This document shows, one piece after another, positions 13,391-24,200 of a DNA stretch of 64,000 nt; within the stretch, counting starts at the first letter, position 1; the number at the start of each line of letters is the position of its first letter. Source of the DNA: Antedon bifida (lineage: Eukaryota > Echinodermata > Crinoidea > Comatulida > Antedonidae); the NCBI GenBank assembly GCA_963402885.1, contig OY727094.1:27468501-27532500 (forward strand), given 5' to 3'. Under the pieces are notes generated by a model, which saw only the letters and a list, made by a program, of their open reading frames with translations, was not told the DNA's origin and made no database searches. Both the position numbers and the translations under genes were made by a program.

Positions 13391-13776
13391 TACAAACACT
13401 ACTCATGTTGGATTTTCAGCAAGTAAACTGTAGGGGTCAACATGGTAGACTTTAATTTAACACTACTACCCTGTTTGAATAGATTCAAGGGCCTGAACCA
13501 CATTAGACTCAAGCTGGGCCAATGGTTATGCCATCTGCCCTGATGATTGCCTGTACAATGCACTTATTATTGATGCCCGTATAAATAATTGTTATTTCCA
13601 AACTGAGTTGTTACTGTGGGTATTCATTGTAGATATTTACAACATGTACTATTAATTTAATTTTTATCTAAATATAGACGTGTTTTTTTGCACTACTATA
13701 GCATGGACGTACTTTAGTTTAGAGTAAGCCTCCGTGGTTTATCTTAAAATAAGGAAAAGATCAATTTTATACTCAC

Positions 13777-13834
13777 TTTGAACGTACACGAAACAGACAG
13801 ACAATAACACAACTGGATGAAGGGACCTAAACAT
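13777..13834 (-). CDS. ALP: Alkaline phosphatase ALP-D, first (signal-peptide) exon only
   Basis: A 58-nt exon starts at ATG 13,834 and encodes MFRSLHPVVLLSVCFVYVQ plus one base, then a GTGAGT donor. Length, phase and sequence match the first exons of ALP-B and ALP-C (58 nt) and ALP-A (64 nt). It encodes a hydrophobic secretion signal. No further ALP exon lies to the left within the window, so exon 2 must be more than 13.7 kb away or the exon is orphaned. The resemblance of 1-600 to ALP-A intron 1 argues for a real gene continuing off the left edge. Its upstream DNA has the same GAGGGC block as the other paralogues, which supports a working promoter. The remaining protein cannot be assessed. 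Confidence 0.7.
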
Positions 13835-13934
13835 TTTTATATCAACTCTCACTGACGTCCTACTACCAGCAAACAAAATCTTTCGACAATGAACATTTTC
13901 AGTTGGCATAGCGCTATATCAGTTGTAATTTTAT

Positions 13935-13955
13935 GATAGAGGGCCGCTTGTGTCG
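13935..13955 (-). promoter_or_regulatory. Conserved ALP promoter block, ALP-D
   Basis: GATAGAGGGCCGC lies about 100-120 bp upstream of the ALP-D ATG. The same block occurs at nearly the same distance before ALP-A, ALP-B and ALP-C. Conservation among paralogues suggests a regulatory or core-promoter role; the binding factor is unknown. Confidence 0.4.
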
Positions 13956-14180
13956 TCTGATAATGACTGTAATCACAGATTGTAACTTGTCGCACTAATA
14001 ATCAAGTCACACTTCGTAATCACGATCTGTCATTGTTGCATTAAAAACAAATTAATTGGTTAATTTTATCCAATTTTCATAACGTTTAGCCTATGAATTG
14101 GTACTGCATTGTTAAAGGCCTACGGTACGCGTTTACCATGTTCTTGATGTTTGATGGGAGTGACTAAAATTAGAGATTGC

Positions 14181-14395
14181 AGTGGAGCTGTAGCTTGGTG
14201 GTTAACGTGCTTGCCTTCCAATCCCAAGGTCCAGGGATCAATCCTGACCTAGTGCCAGGGTTTTAACTCATGGCTATTTCAAGCTTACTCCCTAAGCCTA
14301 AAATGAGACTTAGTTTATAAGCACGATAAATTATAAAATAGTTTATCCATCCTATAATTGGCAAGTTATTCGCTGTTGGATGAGTATGAAATAAT
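14181..14395 (+). mobile_element. tRNA-derived SINE, copy 2
   Basis: The first 90 bp match the SINE at 9,901 almost base for base (GTAGCTTGGTGGTTAACG and a box-B-like GATCAATCC), followed by the shared body with AAAATAGTTTATCCATCC and a tail ending in an A-rich run. It lies between ALP-D exon 1 and the 3' end of ALP-A and is slightly longer than copy 1, so it may be nearer full length. Confidence 0.78.
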
Positions 14396-14687
14396 TAAAA
14401 AAAGCAAAACAAAAAAAGAACCAACAAAAAAACAAACCAACACATCAACTAAATATAAACTTTCATACCTTCAGGGCTACTAAGCCATTTACTTTGTTTT
14501 CAACGTATTCAAATAAAATAAAAACGTTCTAAGTTAACAATAGTAACAATAAATCTGATAAACTAGAGGTGTCAAGACACAGTGTGATACAAAATACACA
14601 GCATTTTATGGGTTGCTTCTTTTCTCTCGCTCTTTCTTTCTGCCCTCCTCCAGTTTATTCTATAACATTTATATTTTATTATAGTGG

Positions 14688-17600
14688 CTAAACCAGAAAA
14701 CCTCTGAACAATAGTACTGAGATAGACATGATAAATGTAAGGAATGTTGGATAATGTATAGTACCATCATTAGTTCCATTGTCAACGATCTCACAATGTT
14801 CTTTATTATAACCAACACATGAGGCGTACTTCATTACATGCATGATGTAGTTTTGTTCGTGGACGCCGTGGAATAAGTGAGCCATTGGTCCGCTGGCATA
14901 AATTGCAACATCTTCACCGCCATGCGTTTCTAAATTTAATGGAACTAAAGCGTCTTGTTCGTAGTCTTTGTTCTCTGTAAACAATAAAGGAAATGTGTTT
15001 AGGCATAAGTCTGTGCAACCAAGAATACCCGATAAAACCGAGATCATTCACTAAATCTATCCATTGTAGCCACTATTGCTAATCAGATTACCTATTAACT
15101 ATATAACAATTGACAACTATTATCTAATAAATCATAATAATAAAAATGTTGATTTTGTTTTTGTTTTTGTATTTGAGGCCATTAACATTTCGATCAATAA
15201 TTCAAGATCTTTGACAGACATCTTTACATTCTACATTGGATGTAATACTTTTAAGACTTCAATCTTTCTACATTGCTTAATCTTGAGGCATTCTATAGTT
15301 GAAGCAGAGATATATGTTAATTTAGTTCACCTGTATCAACGTCAGTGTTGTTTGGTCGCTGATCAGTTGCATTGAACGAATGAGATACTTTGTTGGCGCC
15401 TGGTCCATTTGCATAAGCCAATGTGGTGTATGGCAATCCATCTGATCCGACGCCGTTGTTGACAAGACCTGAAGGAAGGAACGCACGAAGTGTTTAAACA
15501 TAAGGAATTTACTGATTACAAATAATATACACAATATTCAACTCGGACTCCAAAATAATCCCTCTTGTCATCAATTGGACCCACACAAGGTAAGTGTTTT
15601 TTTTTTTTTTTGTTTTTTTTAGCAAGAAACATTGGCATGTGTTCAGGTGAAAGAAGTGGATGTTTCGTACCTAGAATTGGATTTCCTCTGTCAGGGTAAC
15701 CGCCAAATGAAAACGTGTGACTGTGATCTGCCGTCACTATAATCAATGTGTCGTCTTCACTTGTCATCTCTTTCGCCTTAGCAACAGCCAAATGTAATTG
15801 ATTCAGTTCGTTTAATGCATCGTACGCCTGTCCATTATGATGACCATGGTCAATTCGACCACCTGTAATATTCAAATAACACAGTCAAGTATACAACTCA
15901 TGTTCATATATCTCTACAAATGTCTAATATATATTTAAAACAAAATGGTTGTATTTACCTTCAACCATGAGGAAATATCCCTTTTCATTCTTTTGTAATA
16001 TCTCAATCGCTTTTTCTGTCATCTCTTCTAACGATGGGTCACCGTCGTCTAAAGTGTCTCTCTCTGATTCAAAATTCATATGTGTACGGTCGAATAGTCC
16101 TATAAAAATCAAATCCCATACAGTAGTATTAAACTTTGTAATATAATTTCCAGAATTATCATACATTACAACGGTACTGGTTCGATCGACTTGCTTTCAT
16201 ATTACCAAACTAGTCATCCATTTAAATAGAACGAGCATACAGATAAAAGAGTCGATCTGTGGCAACCAATAGACCCGGAACTTTTAGTTTGGAGATGTTA
16301 GAAAATGTTTACTGTTTACAACACTTTATTTAAATTATAATGTACATGTATTATGATCTCGTATACAGATAGTGTGTTGAGATGAATAATTCATTAAACA
16401 GAATGTGTATATATTTAACTAATATTAATATCTATTACAATACAAATTATAATGAGGGTAGATGAAGAAAAGAAGGTTAATTACATGATCATGGCCATCA
16501 TGATTTGTTGGTATTGTTTCCTTTTTATATAAAACTCGTATAACCTTCATTAAAAAAATACCTGATTCTTTTTATAAACTCAACTCTAATTAAATGGTCT
16601 TGGTTTTAGACACATACCAAGTAAATAATCTATCTTTTCAGCATCGATATCGTCAAATTGGCCTTTATTATAAACATATTGTGTAGTTTCTTCTGGCCGT
16701 AGTGCTACCCATTCTTCGATGAGATTCCGGTTGTCTGTCCTTTTTCCAAAATATATCTTACTTTGAGGATCAGCTGTGGTGTTTGGCATAAATTCACGTC
16801 GGCCACCTCCTAAAACCACCTAAAGATAAAAATATTTAATGTCAGAAGATCGCGACAAGCATGCGCAATAAACTTTTTCCAAACACTTTTTTTAGTAGCT
16901 GATTTTGTGCTTGCACACTTCAGGATTGAGGTAAATGTTTTCTTTCGGCAGTGATGCAATCGCTGGTATTACTGGTAATAATAAGATACAAGTACAGTCA
17001 TACAGTACGGAATACACTTTATACAAATTTGAGTCGGGTCGTGAAAAGTTAGTAAGCATTCAAGTTAACCACGTGTGATCAATACTATTCAAGAGTTAGA
17101 TATTCACCTGTACTTCTGTGGCATTTTCCACAAGTTGCAGAGCAATATCTTTGCAGCCGAATACAGCTTCTTCTTCTGGTATGTCACTGTTACTCTCCCA
17201 GTCTCGTTCTGGACATCTTGCGTATGCAGCAGCCGGTGTTGCATGAGTTACCCGCGCAGTTGTAACAATCCCAGTCGACTTTCCTAAAATGTAAATTTGT
17301 TACGTTATATCAGGGTTTGAATATTCTGTTTATCAAACAACAAAACGTCTCTCCATTCCTCCACACTGTACCTATACTTATGCACACTTTAACAAACCTG
17401 CTCTTTGACTTAGATGCACAATTGAATCCACTGCTGCTGATTCGGTTGATGCACAATTTCCACGCTCTGCGTGATCATCCAGGCCTACTACACCTGCCTT
17501 CGTTTTTACACCGCTTAAAAAAGCACACGCGGTTCCTGCCGAGTCAGCTACTTGTGCATCCGTATTGTAAGTCTGTGCAAAATTGCATTAAAGTGGAATT

Positions 17601-19769
17601 TAATTGATCAGGTACATATTGGTATGTCCATAATACGGAAAAATAAAATTTACAAATTCTGATTGATTGATATTCTTGTAACCTAAATATACTTTGTAAA
17701 TTAATCTCACAGAGTGCATAAAATATTTTATTAAACCATTCCTTTCATTTTGTAATGGCAGTGGGTAATTCTGTATAGCCCTTTAATGTATTAAACGCAT
17801 GCTTATGTTAATTTTAAAACTTACTTCTAATCATAGAGCAACATTCTCTAACATACCTTACTTAATGCGACATGAGGAAACATCTCCCATGATAGTTGGA
17901 ATTCTTCACCCGTTTTGCCTGCAAGTTGCCCTACATAAATTCTTCCTGCAGACACTGTCGCTACGCCCATTCCATCTCCAAGGAATAATATAACATTTTT
18001 TGCTATATTTTTGTTGAGGTCTTGCGCACGTAACGCCTTTTCCAGCTCATCTGCCGCCAAATCATTCCAATACTTTGCGTATTCATCAGCTGAAAATTAG
18101 ACATTCTAAAATGCTATCAAACAATATTAACGGAGAGGTATGATAACCGCCTATAACATATATAAAACTTTTTTGTTGGTGATATATTTGTATCAAATTC
18201 AGTCCTTGGTCAAGACATGATCTGCTGTCTCAGAGTCACTGTTTTTTTTTTCGTTCGTTCCCCCACCCCCGTTGTTGTCTTGTATTGTCCCTGTTCATGA
18301 ACCATGTATTTTTTTTACCATTTAATTGCTCTCTGTCGTTTATTTAGGGCATCTGCCTGCTTTTTTTTAATGTACTCTTAATTTACTTAGAATACTGTTG
18401 CATATAATATATTTTGAGTCTGTGTGCACATGTTTGTTGATTTTTTGCTATATGATTTATGGACATGCAGTCATAGGAATAACGATTTGTGTTACCGGCA
18501 ATCACAATTGAGACCACTGTGCAAATATAGATAGATAATTCGTCAAGCGAATGTTTACATTGGTTACTTTGTCAGGTACTTTTTATTATAGTAGATAATA
18601 ACGAGTGTAGGCCTACACTAAAAAAAAAGAGTGTGATACTGGTGGAATTCTTCTTTTATCATAATATATATTCGTTGTGTTTGTTTCTAAATAATATTTT
18701 AACACAACAGTGTTATTGTTTACCTTTATCTTAAAGATGTATTGTCCCCCTGAAAAAATAATTTTTTTTTTAATATTCTATTTTAATGTAACATAATAGT
18801 TATCCACTTTGACAAAAAATTGGATCGAAAAAAAATGTATTTACCTGAAAAAAATATAATTTAAAGCAAAAATTGGTTAAATTGGCTGCCAGCCAATGGA
18901 TTTTTAGTTGAATTTTACCATTTATTTTGTCATTTTATAAGTGAAAACATGATTTTTTTCGGGTTTTTTTCTATTGAAGTGATTAACTTGATTAAAACTA
19001 CAAAATAACATATTCAAAGTCTGATTTAATTAATCTTCATTTTTCATGTTTTTGGGGGACAATACATCTTTAACAGGTAAATGTAACTTAGCCTAAATCA
19101 AAATGCCCGCTAATATCTGTGAACACTGTGGAACGTTCCAAAAGCTTTTACAGACCATGCAGCACTGATAAAGGCCTGGGAGTCTAATGTTCAAGTGCCA
19201 GATTTGACCATTACTGTAATCATGTTATAGGCCTATCCTTTTCACTTATTATGTTATGGTACTGTGGTACAGTATCTCCATATTATTTTTACACAACGAA
19301 ATTCGATGTATAAATTCTAGTAAATGTATTTCTTACTTGTTATTACATCATGCAGGTATTAATTGCATATTTTAAATCAATTATTAATCTAATTAGTTTC
19401 CCAAAATTCAAAATTAATTTTTGAAATGATAAAACAAATTACATATTCCTTATACGATTCACCTAAAGTGATCAGCCAAAAACTTTAGAGTAAAGTAACT
19501 GAGACTTCGGTCCTGCCTTATTCCTACATCTTTCTTTATCTTCTAATGTCCCAGATATCCTGGATCGTCATTGTTCACATTTCGAAGTATATATTCCGTA
19601 GCTATCCATATTGCACTATTGCAGAACGGAAGTTAGTTTAGACTAAACCTCCATGGCCATGTTCAACATAAAAAGTTCAAAATAAGAAATCACTCGATTA
19701 CTCACTTTGAACGTACACGATACAATGAGACAATAAAACAAGCGAATAAAAGGACCGAAACATATTCAT
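14688..19769 (-). CDS. ALP: Alkaline phosphatase ALP-A, complete, GPI-anchored type
   Basis: Predicted phosphomonoesterase of the cell surface. Nine exons in transcript order: 19769-19706, 18089-17857, 17572-17398, 17283-17108, 16819-16618, 16099-15959, 15862-15671, 15468-15331, 14974-14688. All introns are GT-AG and the frame is open for 535 residues. Residues 1-21 are a signal peptide. Family catalytic and metal residues are present: Asp60 in FLGDGMG, Ser110 in ADSAGTA (the phosphorylated serine), Glu330 and Asp335 in [11 protein letters not shown], Asp376-His377 in TADHSH, His458 in THGGEDV. The C-terminus (NGTND followed by a hydrophobic stretch ending LLFRGFLV) fits a GPI-anchor signal. 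Length and exon phases agree with animal ALPs. It is the most intact member of the cluster, and nothing in it looks broken. Which ALP function it serves (mineralisation, gut, dephosphorylation of nucleotides) cannot be told. Confidence 0.95.
18731..19073. mobile_element. MITE with TTAA ends (AGATGTATTGTCCCCC family)
   Basis: In ALP-A intron 1. The left end reads TTAAAGATGTATTGTCCCCC and the right end GGGGGACAATACATCTTTAA, a terminal inverted repeat with TTAA at both outer edges, as expected for piggyBac-type target duplication. The interior is AT-rich and non-coding. A second full copy lies at 61,870-62,192, a half copy at 29,283-29,400 and decayed pieces near 40,870-41,010 and 41,490. Confidence 0.8.
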
Positions 19770-19860
19770 GTTAACAGTGTCCTACTGCCAGAATTCAAAG
19801 AATCTCTTTAAAATGAATGAACATTAATTAAGTTGACATAGGACTACTAACAGTTACTGA

Positions 19861-19884
19861 TGACAGAGGGCGTCTTCTGTTCGC
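19861..19884 (-). promoter_or_regulatory. Conserved ALP promoter block, ALP-A
   Basis: TGACAGAGGGCGTCTTCTGT lies 92-115 bp upstream of the ALP-A ATG and aligns with blocks before the other three paralogues. Function is inferred from conservation only. Confidence 0.4.
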
Positions 19885-20336
19885 ACTATTGGTATCGTCG
19901 CACTTTGTAATAATCCGGGTGCCACATGTAATACTGAGGGTTGATGAAATCTGTCAATATGGACTGCCCACAATAATGGACAGATTTAACCAATCCCGAT
20001 CTATTGTCGCATTTTGTACTGTCGCAGGCACTCTCGCAATTGCATTTCAATTTTCGCAGTTTGTAATAACTTAGGCCCTATTTAAGTTGGTTATTGCGCT
20101 GATGTAATTTAAAACTGACAAATATATTTTACAATTAATTCTTAAATCAAATCACACTATTCGTTCCATTACCAAAAAGTTACAGTGTATGTCTATTTAT
20201 CTGATGCTATCTTACTGTAATTTCTGATTAAATATTTCTTGTGCATTTTCATTCAATGAGCAGGACCATTTCAATTGAACAGTTTCAGAGCACCCGGTCA
20301 AAATTAAATGTTTAACCTCTCAACAATCTTAGCCGT

Positions 20337-20447
20337 ATTTTTAGTCGCGTTCAAACGCGACTCTACAGCTCACTATGTCGGTCGGTTGGTCGGTAAACAC
20401 TAACTCAAATTTGAGCACGCGACTGCAGCCATGTATATGGCCTTTTT
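20337..20447 (+). repeat. Dispersed AGTCGCG/CGGT repeat, copy 3
   Basis: A fuller copy of the repeat at 2,324, with GTCGCGTTCAAACGCGAC at its start (itself a small inverted repeat), a CGGT-type run, and GCACGCGACTGCAGCC at the end. It lies between ALP-A and ALP-B, a 1.47 kb interval (19,770-21,239) otherwise without recognised genes apart from the exon fragment at 20,852. Confidence 0.78.
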
Positions 20448-20851
20448 AAGTTAAGCATCAACATGTCTACCAAGAAAATATATTTCATGAACACATCTAA
20501 TTATCTTATCATCAACTATCAGAGGGTTTGGTAATATTTATTTTTGTCTAAATTCCCATATAATTTCCTTATTAAAAAATATATATCTTAAATTGTTATT
20601 CCATAACATTAATTTACAGATTCAGCCTTGTACACATGATTATCAACATTAAACTAATACAATTATTAAAACAAGTTTAAGACTACCATTCATTTACTTT
20701 GTTTTCAGTTTCAATTAGAATAGATCAGTCGGAATGTAACTTGTAGGTAGTTAGTTCAGATAGATTAAGTTAAATATTAGGAACCAATCTATAGATGTAT
20801 CCAAACACATATTAAATAGAGAAAAGACGATCTAATATACCCTGGACATTC

Positions 20852-20988
20852 ACGTTATTTTATATACGTCTCATATAAAACTATTAAGTCAGATTAGAGA
20901 AAACACTTGAACAATAGTACTGAAATGGACATGATAAATGTAAGGAATGTTGGATAATGTACAGTGGCATAATTGGTTCCATTGTCAA
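20852..20988 (-). pseudogene. Duplicated 3' fragment of the ALP-B last exon
   Basis: This 137-bp stretch is a close copy of 21,198-21,334, which spans the end of ALP-B exon 9 (GPI-signal region and stop) and 42 bp of downstream DNA. It lacks upstream exon sequence and a splice acceptor, so it is a non-functional local tandem copy 346 bp downstream of the original in the direction of transcription. Confidence 0.8.
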
Positions 20989-21239
20989 GTTTCAATATTG
21001 AATAACGAAACGTGGCAGGCTATAGGCATTTAACCTTTGACAAGATCGCCTAGAATTTATAAATTTTAAACTTACGATACTTAGTATTGTATATTCTAGA
21101 ATAGCCGCTCCATAATCTCTTTGCTTTTCTTCCTTATATCTATCCTATGTTCACTTTTTATAATGTTAGATTATTATTATTTTTTATACTACACATGACG
21201 TTATTTTATATACTTCTCATATAAAACTATTAAGCCAGA

Positions 21240-24200
21240 TTAGAGAAAACACCTGAATAATAGTACTGAGATGAACATGATAAATGTAAGGAATGTTGGA
21301 TAATGTACAGTGGCATCATTAGTTCCATTGTCAACGATCTCGCAATGTTCTTTATTATAACCAACACATGAGGCGTACTTCATTACGTGCATGATGTAGT
21401 TTTGTTCGTGGACACCGTGGAATAAGTGAGCCATTGGTCCGCTGGCGTAGATTGCAACATCTTCACCGCCATGCGTTTCTAAATCTCTTGGAACTAAAGC
21501 GTCTTGCTTATATTCTTTGTCCTCTGTAAAGAACAGTAAAGACATTTAGCTACGGTATATATCAATCATAAAATCATAAAATTTAAAAAATCCCAAGTAG
21601 CTGTCCACTCTTTTCGTTTTACACAGTTCTAACTTACGCAGTTCTTTCAGTTTTTTTTTGGTCATCGCACTATTTTTGTAAATAATGTTTTAATAATAAA
21701 ACATAGGCATATTTGTTCATGGAAATTAACCAGTAGGCCTAAACTTATCAGACAGCTTAACTTATTCAGTTGCCATTCTTACTCATCAAACTTGGAGTTG
21801 CTGCGTGGAGACATATCTAACGCGTACAATAATATATACATAACTGATTGACGTTTTCTAGTAGGCTACATTTACACCTTTAGGAATTCTGTATTTTTTT
21901 TATAGTAGAACTCAACATAAATGAATTTACCTGTATCAACTTTAGTGTTATCTGGTCGGCGACGATTTTCCTTGAACGATTTTAATACTTGCTCGCCACC
22001 TGGCCCATTTGCATACGCCAATGTGGTGTATGGTAAACCATCTGATCCGACAGAACCGTCAGCAAGACCTAAAGAACATGAAAGCATAAACATATAGACA
22101 TATAAACAGAATTCTGAGCAATTCAACTCTCATAAATACTTTTTTTTGTCATCAACTGGACTGGTAAATGTTAGAACAAAAACACGTATACAGGTGAAAT
22201 TAAGTTTGCTTATTGTAACAACTTAATAAATCAATGACTATAACGCTTTATTTTTATTTTTATTTTATTTTATTCAATCGAAACCAACAGCGATAATTAC
22301 CGCCACTAAAAAAAAATGTGATGTGCCCATTGACATGATGATGTCATATCACTACCATATTTGGGCATATCACTACCGGTACCATTTGGGCACATCTCAC
22401 TTTTTGATAGTGTAGACAGGGCTTTACCTAGAATTGGATTCCCTCTACTGGAGTCACCACCAAATGATAACGTGTGGCTGTGATCTGCCGTCACTATAAT
22501 CAATGTGTCGTCTTCACTTGTCATCTCTTTCGCCTTAGCAACAGCCAAATGTAATTGATTCAGTTCATTCAATGCATCGTACGCATGTCCTCTGTGATGA
22601 CCATGGTCGATTCGACCACCTGGAATATTCAAACGATATTACATAATCAGATGATTACATCAGTTTTGTAAAGATATAAGTTATTATCGATGTTTTATTT
22701 GACTAGTTGACTAGTTTGTTGTTTAATCTAGCAGTATTCAAAATCTATTTTCTATTCTAACAGATCAATCAATTCTGTACAAATATCTAAATCGACAGAA
22801 TGTTTATAATTTACTTTCAACCATGAGGAAATATCCATTTTCATTCTTTTGTAATATCTGAATCGCTTTTTCTGTCATCTCTTCTAACGATGGGTCACCG
22901 TCGTCTGAAGTGTCTCTCTCTGATTCAAAATTCATATGTGTACGGTCGAATAGTCCTATAAAAAGCAAATGAATAAGTTAATTACTCAATTCTATACGTA
23001 TACGACAAGGCATTCATTATAGAATAAGATTCTAGCATTGTATTAACCAGGTTACTTTAATGTTCCATTTTATTTATTAATATAGACAACAATAGAGGGA
23101 TTTCTCGGCGTACGTATACCTCCCCATTTTCATGATAATTACAGAATAAACGTCGTTTGTTTCGATTTTTTTTATTCGTACAAGTATATTATCATACTAA
23201 CTTTTTGATCATGGACTAGTTAAGCATTTTCTACAATATCAAACTTTATGTGACAAAACATGTGATGTGTCCATATGGATATGATGATGTCAAAGCACTA
23301 CCATATTTGGGAATATCACCACCATATTTAGCCACATCACATTTTTTGTCAAACTAGTTTGATAGTGTAGATGGAGCTTTATAAATGCTAATGCTAGTCT
23401 ACCATGCAGTGTTTGCTTTTGAAAATGTTTTTATAAAAGTGTTTAACAAGAATAATGTGGGAAATCATACAACGTGTATTGTAGTGACTGAACGTGTACA
23501 TTGAAACAACTGAAATTAGTCGTTATTGCAGTACAGGTATACAGTAACTGCTGTAGCAATGTTAGCATTGCTTAAATAAAATATCTACATTTCAAAAATT
23601 ATTTTAATAGTAATGTTACAGACATAACTATATTTATATAGGCCTACGTAACATATCTTCAAGTTACTAATGTTTAAATCATCAATTCTTATTTTTGAGT
23701 TTCAGTGTCTTACCAATCAAATAATCTATCTTGTCCGTATCAATATCGTCAAATTGGCCTTTATTATAAACATAACGTGTAGTTTCTTCTGGTCGTAGTG
23801 CTACCCATTCGTCGATGAGATTTCGGTTGTCTGTTCTATATCCAAAACGCCCACTGCTTTGAGCATCAGGTGTTGATGTTGGCGTTAATTCACGTCGGCC
23901 GCCTCCCAAAACAACCTAATGGTACAATGGAATACAGTAAGTTTTTTGGATTTTGTTTTCTTCAGGAATCGAGATTAAGCATGCGCAATACATTTGATTA
24001 AAACAGTCTACTCTTAATCATTAGCCGACATTATAAGCATTTTGGATGATTTTAAATTTGTGGGGCTGCATACATATTAGAGGGAGGTATAAATTGGTGC
24101 GGGATGGTTGATCGCGATTGATCAGTTTAATTTGATTCAACCTAGCGACGCAACGTAACGCAACGCAGCGACGTATTGACGCAAAATGCTGTATTGCGTA

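Larger units (their letters stand above)
1..13776 (-). other. Gene-free stretch, probable first intron of ALP-D
   Basis: No coding exon was recognised here. Positions 1-600 resemble 18,506-19,520, which lies in intron 1 of ALP-A: both contain GAGACC-CTGTGCAAAT, then TCTAATGTTCAAGTGCC followed by GATTT-ACCATTA, then AAAGTGATCAGC, in the same order. With the exon-1 copy at 13,777-13,834, this places the whole stretch inside the first intron of a fourth alkaline phosphatase gene. The stretch holds dispersed AGTCGCG repeats (2.3-2.6 kb), MITE halves (4.1 and 5.6-5.8 kb), a 68-bp tandem duplication (5.25 kb), a giant palindrome (6.5-12.1 kb) and a tRNA-type SINE (9.9 kb). The rest is AT-rich with nothing recognisable. 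Confidence 0.6.
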
